Shown here: positions 32,342 through 38,761 of the stretch, in pieces
Numbering within the stretch: position 1 is the stretch's first letter
Layout: each line of letters starts with the position of its first letter
Source: Ignavibacteriota bacterium
GTDB taxonomy: Bacteria; Bacteroidota; Ignavibacteria; UBA10030
Assembly (NCBI GenBank): GCA_003142575.1
Contig: PLMS01000069.1
Coordinates: forward strand, 1,295-40,055
DNA: 38,761 nucleotides
Reading direction: 5' to 3'
Notes under the pieces: model-generated
Told to the model about the DNA's origin: nothing
Database searches by the model: none
The model's input: only the letters and a program-made list of their open reading frames with translations
Position numbers and translations under genes: made by a program

Positions 32342-34180
32342 TCAATGTCCTTTGATTAACTCATCAATTTTTAACTCAATCTCTTCGGCGAGAAATGGTG
32401 CTCCTTGTACTTTATTGAGTCCAACCGCAGGCACGAGGTAATTGGCACGTATGATCTTGATGAGTTGACCTAAATTAAGTTCAGGTACGAGAATCGTTTT
32501 GAACCGGGAGATGATTTCTCCAATATTCTTTTGCATTGGATTGAGATATCGCAAGTGCAAAAGTGAAACACGGTGTCCCTTTGCACGATGGCGCTGCACG
32601 GCGGTTTTTATTGCTCCGTAAGTACTTCCCCAGCCTACAACCAAAACATCCCCCTGTTGGTCACCTTCAACTTCTGCCGGTGGGATGTCGTTGGCAATTC
32701 GCGCCACTTTTTCAGATCGCAAATGAACCATAAGTTCATGATTCTCAGGTTCATAGTTGATATTTCCTGAAATGTTTTGTTTTTCCAGACCTCCGATACG
32801 ATGTTCAAGTCCCGGAGTACCGGGGATTGCCCATGGTCGCGCAAGGGTCACCGCATCTCGTTCATACGGGAAAAATCCTTCAGGGTCTGTTCTGAAGTGA
32901 GGAGAAATGTCTGGAAGTTTTTCATAATCAGGAATGAACCACGGCTCAGAACCATTGCCGAGATAGCCATCCGTTAGGCAGATAACCGGAGTCATATACT
33001 TGATTGCGATGCGCACAGATTCATAGATGGCATTGAAACAATCAGAAGGTGTTGCAGCAGCAATGACCGGAATTGGCGCTTCGCCATTGCGTCCATAGAG
33101 GGCTTGAAGTAAATCGGCTTGTTCTGTTTTCGTTGGTAAACCGGTGCTTGGACCGCCGCGCTGAACATTGACAACGACAAGAGGCAATTCAACCATCACC
33201 GCAAGTCCTAATGCTTCAGTTTTCAAAGAGAATCCGGGTCCGCTTGTTGTTGTTGCACCAAGCGCTCCGGCAAAAGACGCACCGATGGCAGACGTGATTC
33301 CTGCAATCTCGTCTTCTGCCTGAAACGTTTTTACACGAAAATTCTTGTAAATAGAAAGTTCATGTAAAATATCACTCGCCGGCGTAATAGGGTAACTGCC
33401 AAGGAAGAGATCGATTTTTGCCTTTTGAGCTGCCGCCATCAAACCCCATGCAGTTGCTTGGTTGCCTGTAATATTTCTGTATTTCCCCGGTGCAAGTCGT
33501 GCCGGTGCAACCGCATAACGCACTTTAAAGAGTTCGGTTGTCTCGCCGTAATTCCACCCCGCCTTCAATACTCGTATATTTGCTTCACGAATATCAGGTT
33601 TGTCGGCAAACTTTTCGGCAAGCCATTTTAGTGTAGGTTCCAGAGGGCGATCATACAACCAGTACATCATTCCGAGAGCAAAAAAATTTTTGGAGCGATC
33701 AACGAGCTTGCTGGAAAGATTCATCTCTTGAAGTGACGTTATGGTCAACTTTGTAATGTCCACCTCAAATACTTGATAGGTTGAGAGGGATTCATCTTTC
33801 AGAGGATTGGAAGAATATCCTGCAAGCTTAAGGTTCTTGTCGTTAAAACCATCGGTGTTAGCGATAATGGAACCGCCCTTGATGAGCGAGGGGAGATTGA
33901 CTTTAAGCGCGGCGGCGTTCATCGCTACAAGCATATCACATGAATCACCGGGGGTGTTGATCTCCGTGCTGCCGAAGTGGATTTGGAATCCGCTGACGCC
34001 GGATGTCGTTCCTTGCGGTGCACGAATTTCAGCAGGATAATCAGGCAGGGTGCTCAAATCGTTTCCAAGAATGGCGGTCGTGTTGGTGAATTGTGTGCCA
34101 GCAAGCTGCATTCCGTCGCCGGAATCGCCGGCGAAGCGAATGGTGGCTTCATCAAGATTTCTAAGTTTTTTTTCTTCCAT
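32342..34180 (-). CDS. korA: 2-oxoacid:ferredoxin oxidoreductase, gamma-alpha fusion
   Basis: The large subunit of the same enzyme. The N-terminal third (about 10-200) is the gamma domain, with FAGDSGDGMQLAG at its front. The rest is the alpha subunit with the pyrimidine-binding domain near 255-450 (LGSYPITPASDI, QAEDEIAGITSAIGASFAG, TTTSGPGFSLKTEALGLAV) and a C-terminal transketolase-like domain (GWGSTYGA, LRYLNPMQ). The order gamma-alpha in 612 residues is usual for KorA in this group and in many Actinobacteria. The enzyme can run as an oxidative TCA bypass or reductively. The ATG start has only a weak site upstream. The rplI-end terminator lies about 130 bases upstream, so it starts a new unit. 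Confidence 0.95.
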   Translation of the reverse strand: MEEKKLRNLDEATIRFAGDSGDGMQLAGTQFTNTTAILGNDLSTLPDYPAEIRAPQGTTSGVSGFQIHFGSTEINTPGDSCDMLVAMNAAALKVNLPSLIKGGSIIANTDGFNDKNLKLAGYSSNPLKDESLSTYQVFEVDITKLTITSLQEMNLSSKLVDRSKNFFALGMMYWLYDRPLEPTLKWLAEKFADKPDIREANIRVLKAGWNYGETTELFKVRYAVAPARLAPGKYRNITGNQATAWGLMAAAQKAKIDLFLGSYPITPASDILHELSIYKNFRVKTFQAEDEIAGITSAIGASFAGALGATTTSGPGFSLKTEALGLAVMVELPLVVVNVQRGGPSTGLPTKTEQADLLQALYGRNGEAPIPVIAAATPSDCFNAIYESVRIAIKYMTPVICLTDGYLGNGSEPWFIPDYEKLPDISPHFRTDPEGFFPYERDAVTLARPWAIPGTPGLEHRIGGLEKQNISGNINYEPENHELMVHLRSEKVARIANDIPPAEVEGDQQGDVLVVGWGSTYGAIKTAVQRHRAKGHRVSLLHLRYLNPMQKNIGEIISRFKTILVPELNLGQLIKIIRANYLVPAVGLNKVQGAPFLAEEIELKIDELIKGH

Positions 34181-34313
34181 AGTATTTCTTTTGTCTTATG
34201 CTCTCTATCTCAATATAAAATAACTGAAAGAAACTCAATCAATTGTTCATTCAGAGCGGCTGTCTATTCTACAGAACATTACTTTTAACAAAAAGAATCC
34301 CCAAAGAGAAAAG

Positions 34314-34340
34314 AAAAAAGGCAGCGTATGAGGCTGCCTT
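34314..34340 (-). terminator. Rho-independent terminator of the ribosomal operon
   Basis: A perfect 8-bp stem (34318-34325 with 34333-34340; AAGGCAGC/GCTGCCTT, 7-base loop) is followed on the minus strand by a run of T. It lies 37 bases after the rplI stop and separates that operon from korAB. Confidence 0.85.
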
Positions 34341-34377
34341 TTCGGTATTCTATAAGTATTTTTGTGAAACCATAAGA

Positions 34378-34821
34378 CTATTCTCTCACAATCCATACCT
34401 TAATCTTGCCCATTACGCCACCAGCAAGTTTGACAGGTACATCATAAATACCAAGAGCTTTGAGAGGTTCTTCCAATTCAATATGCCGTTTATCTAAAGT
34501 GATCTCTTTTTCCACAAGAGCGTCGGCGATCATTTGAGAAGTGACGGAACCAAAAAGCTTATCTTCCTCGCCAACTTTCATCTTGATGGTGATAGAAATC
34601 TTTTCAAGTTGTACGGCAAGAGTTTCAGCCTGTTTGCGCTCTTTATCAACGAAGTGAGATTGTTGTTTGCGTTCTTCCTCAAGCTGGCGCAAACTGCCTT
34701 CTGTGGCTTCGTACGCAATGCCGCGCGGAATGAGATAATTGCGTGCATATCCGTCTTTCACAGATACAACCTCACTCATATTGCCCAGCTTATCTGAGTT
34801 TTTTCTTAATATCACTTTCAT
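34378..34821 (-). CDS. rplI: 50S ribosomal protein L9
   Basis: L9 binds 23S rRNA near the L1 stalk and helps keep the reading frame. The 147-residue protein shows the N-terminal domain MKVILRK...LGNMSEVVSVKDGYARNYLIPRG, with the invariant GYARNYL turn, then the long central helix (about 40-75) and the C-terminal domain ending in IKVWIVRE. Length and order are canonical. The ATG has an AAAAGGAG site upstream. It is last in the rpsF-rpsR-rplI unit, 41 bases after rpsR, and is followed by a strong terminator. Confidence 0.98.
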   Translation of the reverse strand: MKVILRKNSDKLGNMSEVVSVKDGYARNYLIPRGIAYEATEGSLRQLEEERKQQSHFVDKERKQAETLAVQLEKISITIKMKVGEEDKLFGSVTSQMIADALVEKEITLDKRHIELEEPLKALGIYDVPVKLAGGVMGKIKVWIVRE

Positions 34822-34862
34822 AATACATACTCCTTTTACACAAAAATCATGATGAGAATTGC

Positions 34863-35240
34863 TTAACTCACAGCGTCATTGACAAACGATAACAATGCAA
34901 GATGCCGGGCACGTTTGATGGCGTTTACAAGTTGACGTTGATGGCGAGTGCAAGTACCTGTGATTCGGCGAGGAATGATCTTTCCTTGTTCGGACACGAA
35001 GCGTTGAAGACGTTTCTCGTTTTTATAGTCAATATAGACATCCTTTGCGTCGCAGAATCTGCACGTTCGTTTTTTTCGCTGCAGTTGTTGTCGATTTGTG
35101 GAACGCTGACCGTTCGGAGAAGCATCGCGTCGATATCCGCCGCGTTGTGGCCCTCCTTGTGATCCTCCTCGTTGCGAACCTCCTTGCGATCCTCCTCGTT
35201 GCGGTCCCCGTGGATTTGATGAACGCTGTGTCATAGCCAT
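34863..35240 (-). CDS. rpsR: 30S ribosomal protein S18, extended N terminus
   Basis: S18 pairs with S6 on the 30S platform. The conserved core starts near residue 57 with RTCRFC (Cys60, Cys63) and includes [19 protein letters not shown] with a third cysteine, so this is a zinc-type S18. The usual protein has 75-90 residues; this one has 125, because the first 50 form a Gly-, Gln- and Arg-rich extension made of near-perfect nine-residue repeats ([18 protein letters not shown], then PQRGGY) at 13-36. The ATG at 35240 is backed by an AAGGAAGGA site, and no later start in frame carries one, so the extension appears to be translated. Confidence 0.95.
   Translation of the reverse strand: MAMTQRSSNPRGPQRGGSQGGSQRGGSQGGPQRGGYRRDASPNGQRSTNRQQLQRKKRTCRFCDAKDVYIDYKNEKRLQRFVSEQGKIIPRRITGTCTRHQRQLVNAIKRARHLALLSFVNDAVS
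35133..35204 (-). repeat. In-frame 27-base tandem repeat inside rpsR
   Basis: About 2.6 units of a 27-base repeat encode the nine-residue RGG/Gln-rich motif in the N-terminal extension of S18. The unit length is a multiple of three, so copy-number change would keep the frame. Confidence 0.7.
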
Positions 35241-35274
35241 AATGTATATCCTTCCTTATCTATCGTCGTGAGAA

Positions 35275-35718
35275 TCATACGTTGCTTTGGGTTGGGGCTT
35301 CTGGAACCTGCGCGATGCCCTCGGTGAGAACCACCAGAGGGGAAGCGCTTGTAGATGGAACAGCGGCAGGAGCCAATTGTTTCATGAGATCGCTTGCTGA
35401 GATGCGAGCCTGCAATGCCTTCTTATCCAACGCAATAATGAGAAATCGAATGATGTTCTCATCGAGTTGGAAATGGCGTTCAAGTCTTGCCACGATGTCA
35501 CCGCTCGAGGTGAACTCGCACAACACATAGAATCCGTTGTTTTTCTTTTTAATAGGATACGCAAATCGCTTGCGCCCCCATTTTGCCAACTCCATAATTT
35601 CGCCGCCATGCTTGATGATGAGTTCTTTCACCTTGTCGATAATGGCGTCGATCTGTGGGTCATCGAGGCCGGCGTTCACAATGAACGTCGTCTCGTAGAT
35701 CTTTTGCTTCTGTGACAT
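35275..35718 (-). CDS. rpsF: 30S ribosomal protein S6, extended C terminus
   Basis: S6 binds S18 and 16S rRNA on the platform of the small subunit. The core (about 1-100) contains YETTFIVNAGLDDPQ, ELAKWGRKRFAYPIKKKNNGFY and the LERHFQLDENIIRFLI strand, all canonical. The last 45 residues (from about 103) are Ala-, Pro- and Ser-rich and lie beyond the normal end, resembling the variable tails seen in other bacteria. The ATG has an AAAGGGAA site 9 bases upstream. rpsR follows 34 bases later, with no ssb gene between them. Confidence 0.97.
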   Translation of the reverse strand: MSQKQKIYETTFIVNAGLDDPQIDAIIDKVKELIIKHGGEIMELAKWGRKRFAYPIKKKNNGFYVLCEFTSSGDIVARLERHFQLDENIIRFLIIALDKKALQARISASDLMKQLAPAAVPSTSASPLVVLTEGIAQVPEAPTQSNV

Positions 35719-35829
35719 AGATATGTTCCCTTTGGACTTGTGATAATGATGACCCGCTCAATCGGGAGATACGTTCCGACAAGAGGGCAGGGTTATTTAA
35801 CTACTTTCTTCACTTGATTTAATATTGAA

Positions 35830-36387
35830 TCATTTCATTGCCCGATCTCTACCATCCTTGATGTACGATATACAAGCGTCGCGTGCTCGTTCAACCATCA
35901 ACTTCACGTTCGGAAGCTCGGATTCGGAAAACTGTTCGAGCACAAAATCCTTCATCTTGGTTTTTTCTGCAGGCATCATTGCAGATGCAATACCGCAGCG
36001 AAGTCTGGCAAACTGATCCGTCTGTAAATGATAAATGACAGACGATAATCCATTGTGTCCACCATCGGTTCCATTCTGCCGCAGTCGAATTGTACCCAGG
36101 GGCAATTGGAAATCATCGCATACCACGAGTAAACTATCCAACGGAATTTCCTGTTGTTCCAGAAATTCCTGAACAGCTATTCCACTGTTGTTCATGAAGG
36201 TTGCTGGTTTCAATAATGCAACTTCTATGTTATTCAAAGAACACCGCGCAAACCAGTAATCCCCTTTGCCGGGGCGAAAAGCGACACCTGTTACGGCAGC
36301 AAACTCATCGACGACCAGGAAACCCACATTGTGGCGAGTCTGTATATACTCACTTCCGTGATTTCCCAAACCAACGATGCAATACAT
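35830..36387 (-). CDS. pth: Peptidyl-tRNA hydrolase
   Basis: Releases peptides from tRNA that dropped off the ribosome, recycling tRNA. The catalytic set is visible in 185 residues: Asn9 in VGLGN, His19 in TRHNVGF, the MNNSG substrate-binding stretch, and Asp in CDDFQLPLG, which positions the histidine; NGTDGGHNGL follows. The ATG at 36387 is used; a TTG one codon earlier adds only a residue. It is placed between rplY and rpsF, and the rplY-pth pair is common in bacteria. A gap of 111 bases before rpsF may hold an internal promoter, but none was clear. Confidence 0.97.
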   Translation of the reverse strand: MYCIVGLGNHGSEYIQTRHNVGFLVVDEFAAVTGVAFRPGKGDYWFARCSLNNIEVALLKPATFMNNSGIAVQEFLEQQEIPLDSLLVVCDDFQLPLGTIRLRQNGTDGGHNGLSSVIYHLQTDQFARLRCGIASAMMPAEKTKMKDFVLEQFSESELPNVKLMVERARDACISYIKDGRDRAMK

Positions 36388-36411
36388 CAAATCTCAAAGA
36401 CGAATAGAAGA

Positions 36412-37140
36412 TTATTTCTTTTTCTCTTCAGGTTTCTTTTTTTCTTCAAGTTTCTTTTTCTCTTCAGGTTTCTTCTTCTCGTCCGCTACTTCAGCACCTT
36501 CTTCAGGCTTTTTACCCTTTGCTATAACTTCTGGCTCAGCGAGTGCTTCAGTCGTAGGTGCAGCAACAGCAGCCACTTCGGCTTCTTTCACCACAACAGG
36601 CGGAACAACAGCGACAACCGTACTGGTCTCATTTTCCAGAATTTTCACATCTGGAATTTTCAGATCCTTCACGTGAACAGAACGATTGATCTCCAACTCT
36701 CCTACATTAATCTCTATATGGTCCGGAATATTCTTTGGCAAGCACGAGACTTTCAGCTTATGTAAAATATGCTGCAGGATTCCGCCTTCCCGGACGCCTT
36801 TCGGAATGCCGCCTGTCAACTTGACCGGCACTTCGACGGTCAGTGATTCGTTCTGATTCAAACCAAACAAATCAAAATGCACGGGCGACTCGGTCACCGG
36901 ATCGAGTTGCACATCTCTCAAGACGCACATATGGGATGAACCATCATTCAACTTCAGATTGATGACATGCATTGCCGAAGTTGTGTATAACGGCTTGAGT
37001 GATATTTCCGACAATAACACCGGAATATTTTGTTGTCCGTGTCCATAGTAGATTCCAGGCACTTTGCCGGTTCCACGAAGTGCACGTGAGCGTTTGCCGA
37101 CATCCTTTCGGATTTCCGCGGTTATAGTTATTTCAGACAT
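36412..37140 (-). CDS. rplY: 50S ribosomal protein L25 (CTC/TL5 type), Lys-Glu tail
   Basis: L25 binds 5S rRNA. This is the long two-domain CTC/TL5 form: an N-terminal 5S-binding domain (1-95; KDVGKRSRALRGTGKVPGIYYG) and a C-terminal beta-domain (about 96-185; GIPKGVREGGILQHILHKLKVSCLP). A further 55-residue tail follows, first Ala-, Pro- and Glu-rich, then KKKPEE-KKKLEE-KKKPEE-KKK at the very end. A GAGGAG site lies 7 bases before the ATG. It starts 15 bases after the prs stop, in the usual prs-rplY-pth order. Confidence 0.96.
   Translation of the reverse strand: MSEITITAEIRKDVGKRSRALRGTGKVPGIYYGHGQQNIPVLLSEISLKPLYTTSAMHVINLKLNDGSSHMCVLRDVQLDPVTESPVHFDLFGLNQNESLTVEVPVKLTGGIPKGVREGGILQHILHKLKVSCLPKNIPDHIEINVGELEINRSVHVKDLKIPDVKILENETSTVVAVVPPVVVKEAEVAAVAAPTTEALAEPEVIAKGKKPEEGAEVADEKKKPEEKKKLEEKKKPEEKKK
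36415..36477 (-). repeat. In-frame 18-base repeats at the end of rplY
   Basis: Three successive 18-base units encode KKKPEE, KKKLEE and KKKPEE, ending in KKK. They make the C terminus strongly charged and are the kind of sequence that changes length by slippage. Confidence 0.65.
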
Positions 37141-37154
37141 CGTGTATCTCCTCG

Positions 37155-38099
37155 TTAAGACTTATCTTTATCAACATCAAATAGTGAACTGATGGATTCA
37201 TTCCGATGTGTTCGGAGAATCGCTTGAGCAAAGATGTTCGCCGTTGAGCGAACTTTGATCTTGGCGCACTTTTGTTTCAATGGAAGTGTATCAGTAACAA
37301 TGAGTTCCTTGACGACCGATTCTTCGATCCGTTTATATGCCGTTCCGGACAAGATAGGATGTGTACATGCACCAAAAATCTCTTTTGCTCCATTTTTTCT
37401 CAATGCTTGCGCAGCGTTGACGAACGTACCGCCCGTATCGATTAAATCGTCAACAATAAGAATATTTTTATTATCAACATTACCGATGATATTCAATACC
37501 TCGGCTTCGTTTGCTTTCGGCCGCCGTTTATCGATCAGAATCAACTCGCAGCCAAGTCGTTTGGCGTACGAACGCGCCATCTTAATGCTTCCAACATCAG
37601 GTGAAGCGACAGCAAGATTAGAATTATCCATCTTCGTAAAACACTCGATCAACACTGCCGACGAATATAAATGGTCCATTGGTATATCAAAGAATCCTTG
37701 GATCTGTGCTGTATGCAAATCCATCGTGATCACGCGATCAGCACCTGCCTTTGTGATCAAATTAGCAACAAGCTTTGCGCTGATCGAGACGCGCGGCTGG
37801 TCTTTTCGATCCTGACGAGCATATCCAAAATACGGAATGACCGCCGTGACACGTTTTGCCGATGCTCGTTTTGCTGCATCCAGCATGATCAACAACTCCA
37901 TCAAATTCTCCGCTGGCGGCTGTGTCGGTTGAATGATAAAGACATCGTCACCGCGAATGTTTTCGATAAACTTGACCCAGAGTTCACCATCGCTGAATGT
38001 CTGGAAGGCGACTTCTCCAAGCGGGATCTTTGCTTTAGTGCAAATTTGTTCCGCTAACGGGCGGTTTGATCGTCCCGAGAAAATCTTCAACTCGCTCAT
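37155..38099 (-). CDS. prs: Ribose-phosphate pyrophosphokinase
   Basis: Makes PRPP from ribose-5-phosphate and ATP, feeding purines, pyrimidines, histidine, tryptophan and NAD. I chose the ATG at 38099 (314 residues, MSELKIFSGRSN), with an AAGGAA site 5-6 bases upstream; earlier ATG and TTG codons add a non-conserved tail. The class I signature DLHTAQIQGFFDIP starts at 127, and FGYARQDRKD at 91-100 is the ATP-binding flexible loop. The PRPP loop DDLIDTGGT is at 217-225. It is first of the operon that includes rplY, pth, rpsF, rpsR and rplI, with tRNA-Gln upstream on the same strand. Confidence 0.98.
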   Translation of the reverse strand: MSELKIFSGRSNRPLAEQICTKAKIPLGEVAFQTFSDGELWVKFIENIRGDDVFIIQPTQPPAENLMELLIMLDAAKRASAKRVTAVIPYFGYARQDRKDQPRVSISAKLVANLITKAGADRVITMDLHTAQIQGFFDIPMDHLYSSAVLIECFTKMDNSNLAVASPDVGSIKMARSYAKRLGCELILIDKRRPKANEAEVLNIIGNVDNKNILIVDDLIDTGGTFVNAAQALRKNGAKEIFGACTHPILSGTAYKRIEESVVKELIVTDTLPLKQKCAKIKVRSTANIFAQAILRTHRNESISSLFDVDKDKS

Positions 38100-38183
38100 C
38101 AACTTCCTTTCGCTAGTAGCCATTATTTCTTTCAATTCATAGAATGGTACGAACCAGCACCATCTTGATGATTATGCTCATTG

Positions 38184-38255
<72 letters not shown>

Positions 38256-38370
38256 ATCATTTTTGTGGTTCATCTGTCAATGAAGCAGTGTCTGAGAGTA
38301 TCCCAGCAAGCGAGGTATTCTATCCATAAAAAACAAAAACGAACTCCAATTCCATCGATGAAACTGTCAT

Positions 38371-38396
38371 AAAAAAACCAACTCCAATTGAGTTGG
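38371..38396 (-). terminator. Terminator-like hairpin on the minus strand, before bioY
   Basis: CCAACTC (38378-38384) pairs with GAGTTGG (38390-38396), 7 bp with a 5-base loop, and the minus strand then has seven T. The structure is a textbook terminator in the minus direction, yet the nearest gene to the right (bioY) points the other way. Confidence 0.6.
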
Positions 38397-38519
38397 AATT
38401 AAAATATATTGAAAAAACGCTTGTAAGTCAAACAAGAAAAGAACACTGCAAAAGTTTGATTTTCTTGCCACATTTATCTAATTTGCCTTATGAAAACATA
38501 AAAAACTGCGGAGACCCAT

Positions 38520-38761
38520 ATGCTCATAAAACGGAACAATACTACTATAAGAGAACTCAGCTTGCCAGACGAACGAGCGAGTGTGCAAGCCTTTTGGGTG
38601 ATTACATTTTCTATCCTCGCAGCAATCGGTGCACAAATTGAGATACCGAATCAACCGGTTCCTTATACGTTACAAACATTTTTTGTTCTCTTGGCGGGTG
38701 CGCTTCTCGGAAAACGCAATGGAGCGGCGAGTATGGGACTTTATTTGATCCTTGGTGCCAC
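38520..38761 (+). CDS. bioY: Biotin transporter BioY (partial)
   Basis: The substrate-binding membrane subunit of a biotin ECF transporter. Only the first 80 residues are in the window; the reading frame is open at the right edge. After a polar 24-residue N terminus comes a membrane helix (VITFSILAAIGAQIEIP), then the family hallmark QPVPYTLQTFFVLLAGALLGKRNGAASMGLYLILG. The ATG has a GGAG site 6 bases upstream. It is transcribed away from tRNA-Gln and prs. The 264-base gap before it holds the minus-strand hairpin at 38371-38396 and no convincing gene. Confidence 0.93.
   Translation, partial: MLIKRNNTTIRELSLPDERASVQAFWVITFSILAAIGAQIEIPNQPVPYTLQTFFVLLAGALLGKRNGAASMGLYLILGA

Noticed and set aside
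38420-38436. Short palindrome CTTGT-7-ACAAG as a BirA-type operator for bioY
   Set aside because: The arms are only five bases and do not match known biotin operators well; chance is likely in AT-rich sequence.
38393-38641. 82-codon reading frame before and over bioY
   Set aside because: It overlaps bioY in another frame and has no family features or ribosome site; bioY is clear from its VPYTLQTFF motif.

Overview
The window reads as an ordinary, gene-dense chromosomal segment of a bacterium of the Bacteroidota/Ignavibacteriota/Chlorobiota side of the FCB group. An Ignavibacteria-like organism fits best. This is inferred from gene content (alpha-beta fused 2-oxoacid dehydrogenase E1, KorAB, pyruvoyl arginine decarboxylase, DUF2723 membrane protein, U32 peptidase-like protein, pilin-like cluster with a DUF4900-like protein), not from a marker tree. 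Expression signals are conventional. Many genes have clear Shine-Dalgarno sequences, GTG and TTG starts are common, and four promoters show -35/-10 boxes with an exact 17-base spacer. That argues against typical Bacteroidetes (-33/-7 promoters, weak SD).

Layout: 123-2268 (minus) prfA and a DUF1385 protein, divergent from a U32 protein (2379-4223, plus). 4276-4704 (minus) tRNA-Arg(ACG), a small GIY-YIG nuclease and a displaced second copy of the tRNA 3' end. 5001-11571 (plus) a tight run: DUF2723 protein, pdxB, dut, AI-2E transporter, rsmI-like methylase. 11652-14050 (minus) pyruvoyl arginine decarboxylase, and tyrS coupled to smpB. 14336-26206 (plus) lpdA, lipB, E1 fusion, E2, lipA, psd, pssA, purS, purQ, tatA, gatA, sucD. 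26478-27017 a Nudix hydrolase. 27394-30082 a self-contained three-gene pilin-like cluster with its own promoter and terminator. 30213-34180 (minus) nrnA, korB, korA. 34378-38255 (minus) rplI, rpsR, rpsF, pth, rplY, prs and tRNA-Gln(TTG). The window ends inside bioY (plus).

How the genes work together: lpdA, lipB, E1, E2 and lipA encode a complete 2-oxoacid dehydrogenase complex plus the two enzymes that make and attach its lipoyl cofactor. sucD and KorAB add a ferredoxin-linked 2-oxoacid step and succinyl-CoA ligase. psd and pssA together make phosphatidylethanolamine. purS and purQ are two of the three parts of FGAM synthase. The rpsF-rpsR-rplI block with pth, rplY and prs is a translation and nucleotide operon, here without the ssb gene often found between rpsF and rpsR.

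The most interesting non-routine material is: (1) the GIY-YIG gene flanked by a 28-base direct repeat of the tRNA-Arg 3' end, arranged like an integrated element with attachment sites; (2) GC-rich hairpins inserted cleanly inside other repeats, including inside that tRNA remnant; (3) the pilin-like cluster with non-canonical N termini; (4) low-complexity tails on S18, L25 and SucD. No CRISPR array, phage or IS transposase was seen.
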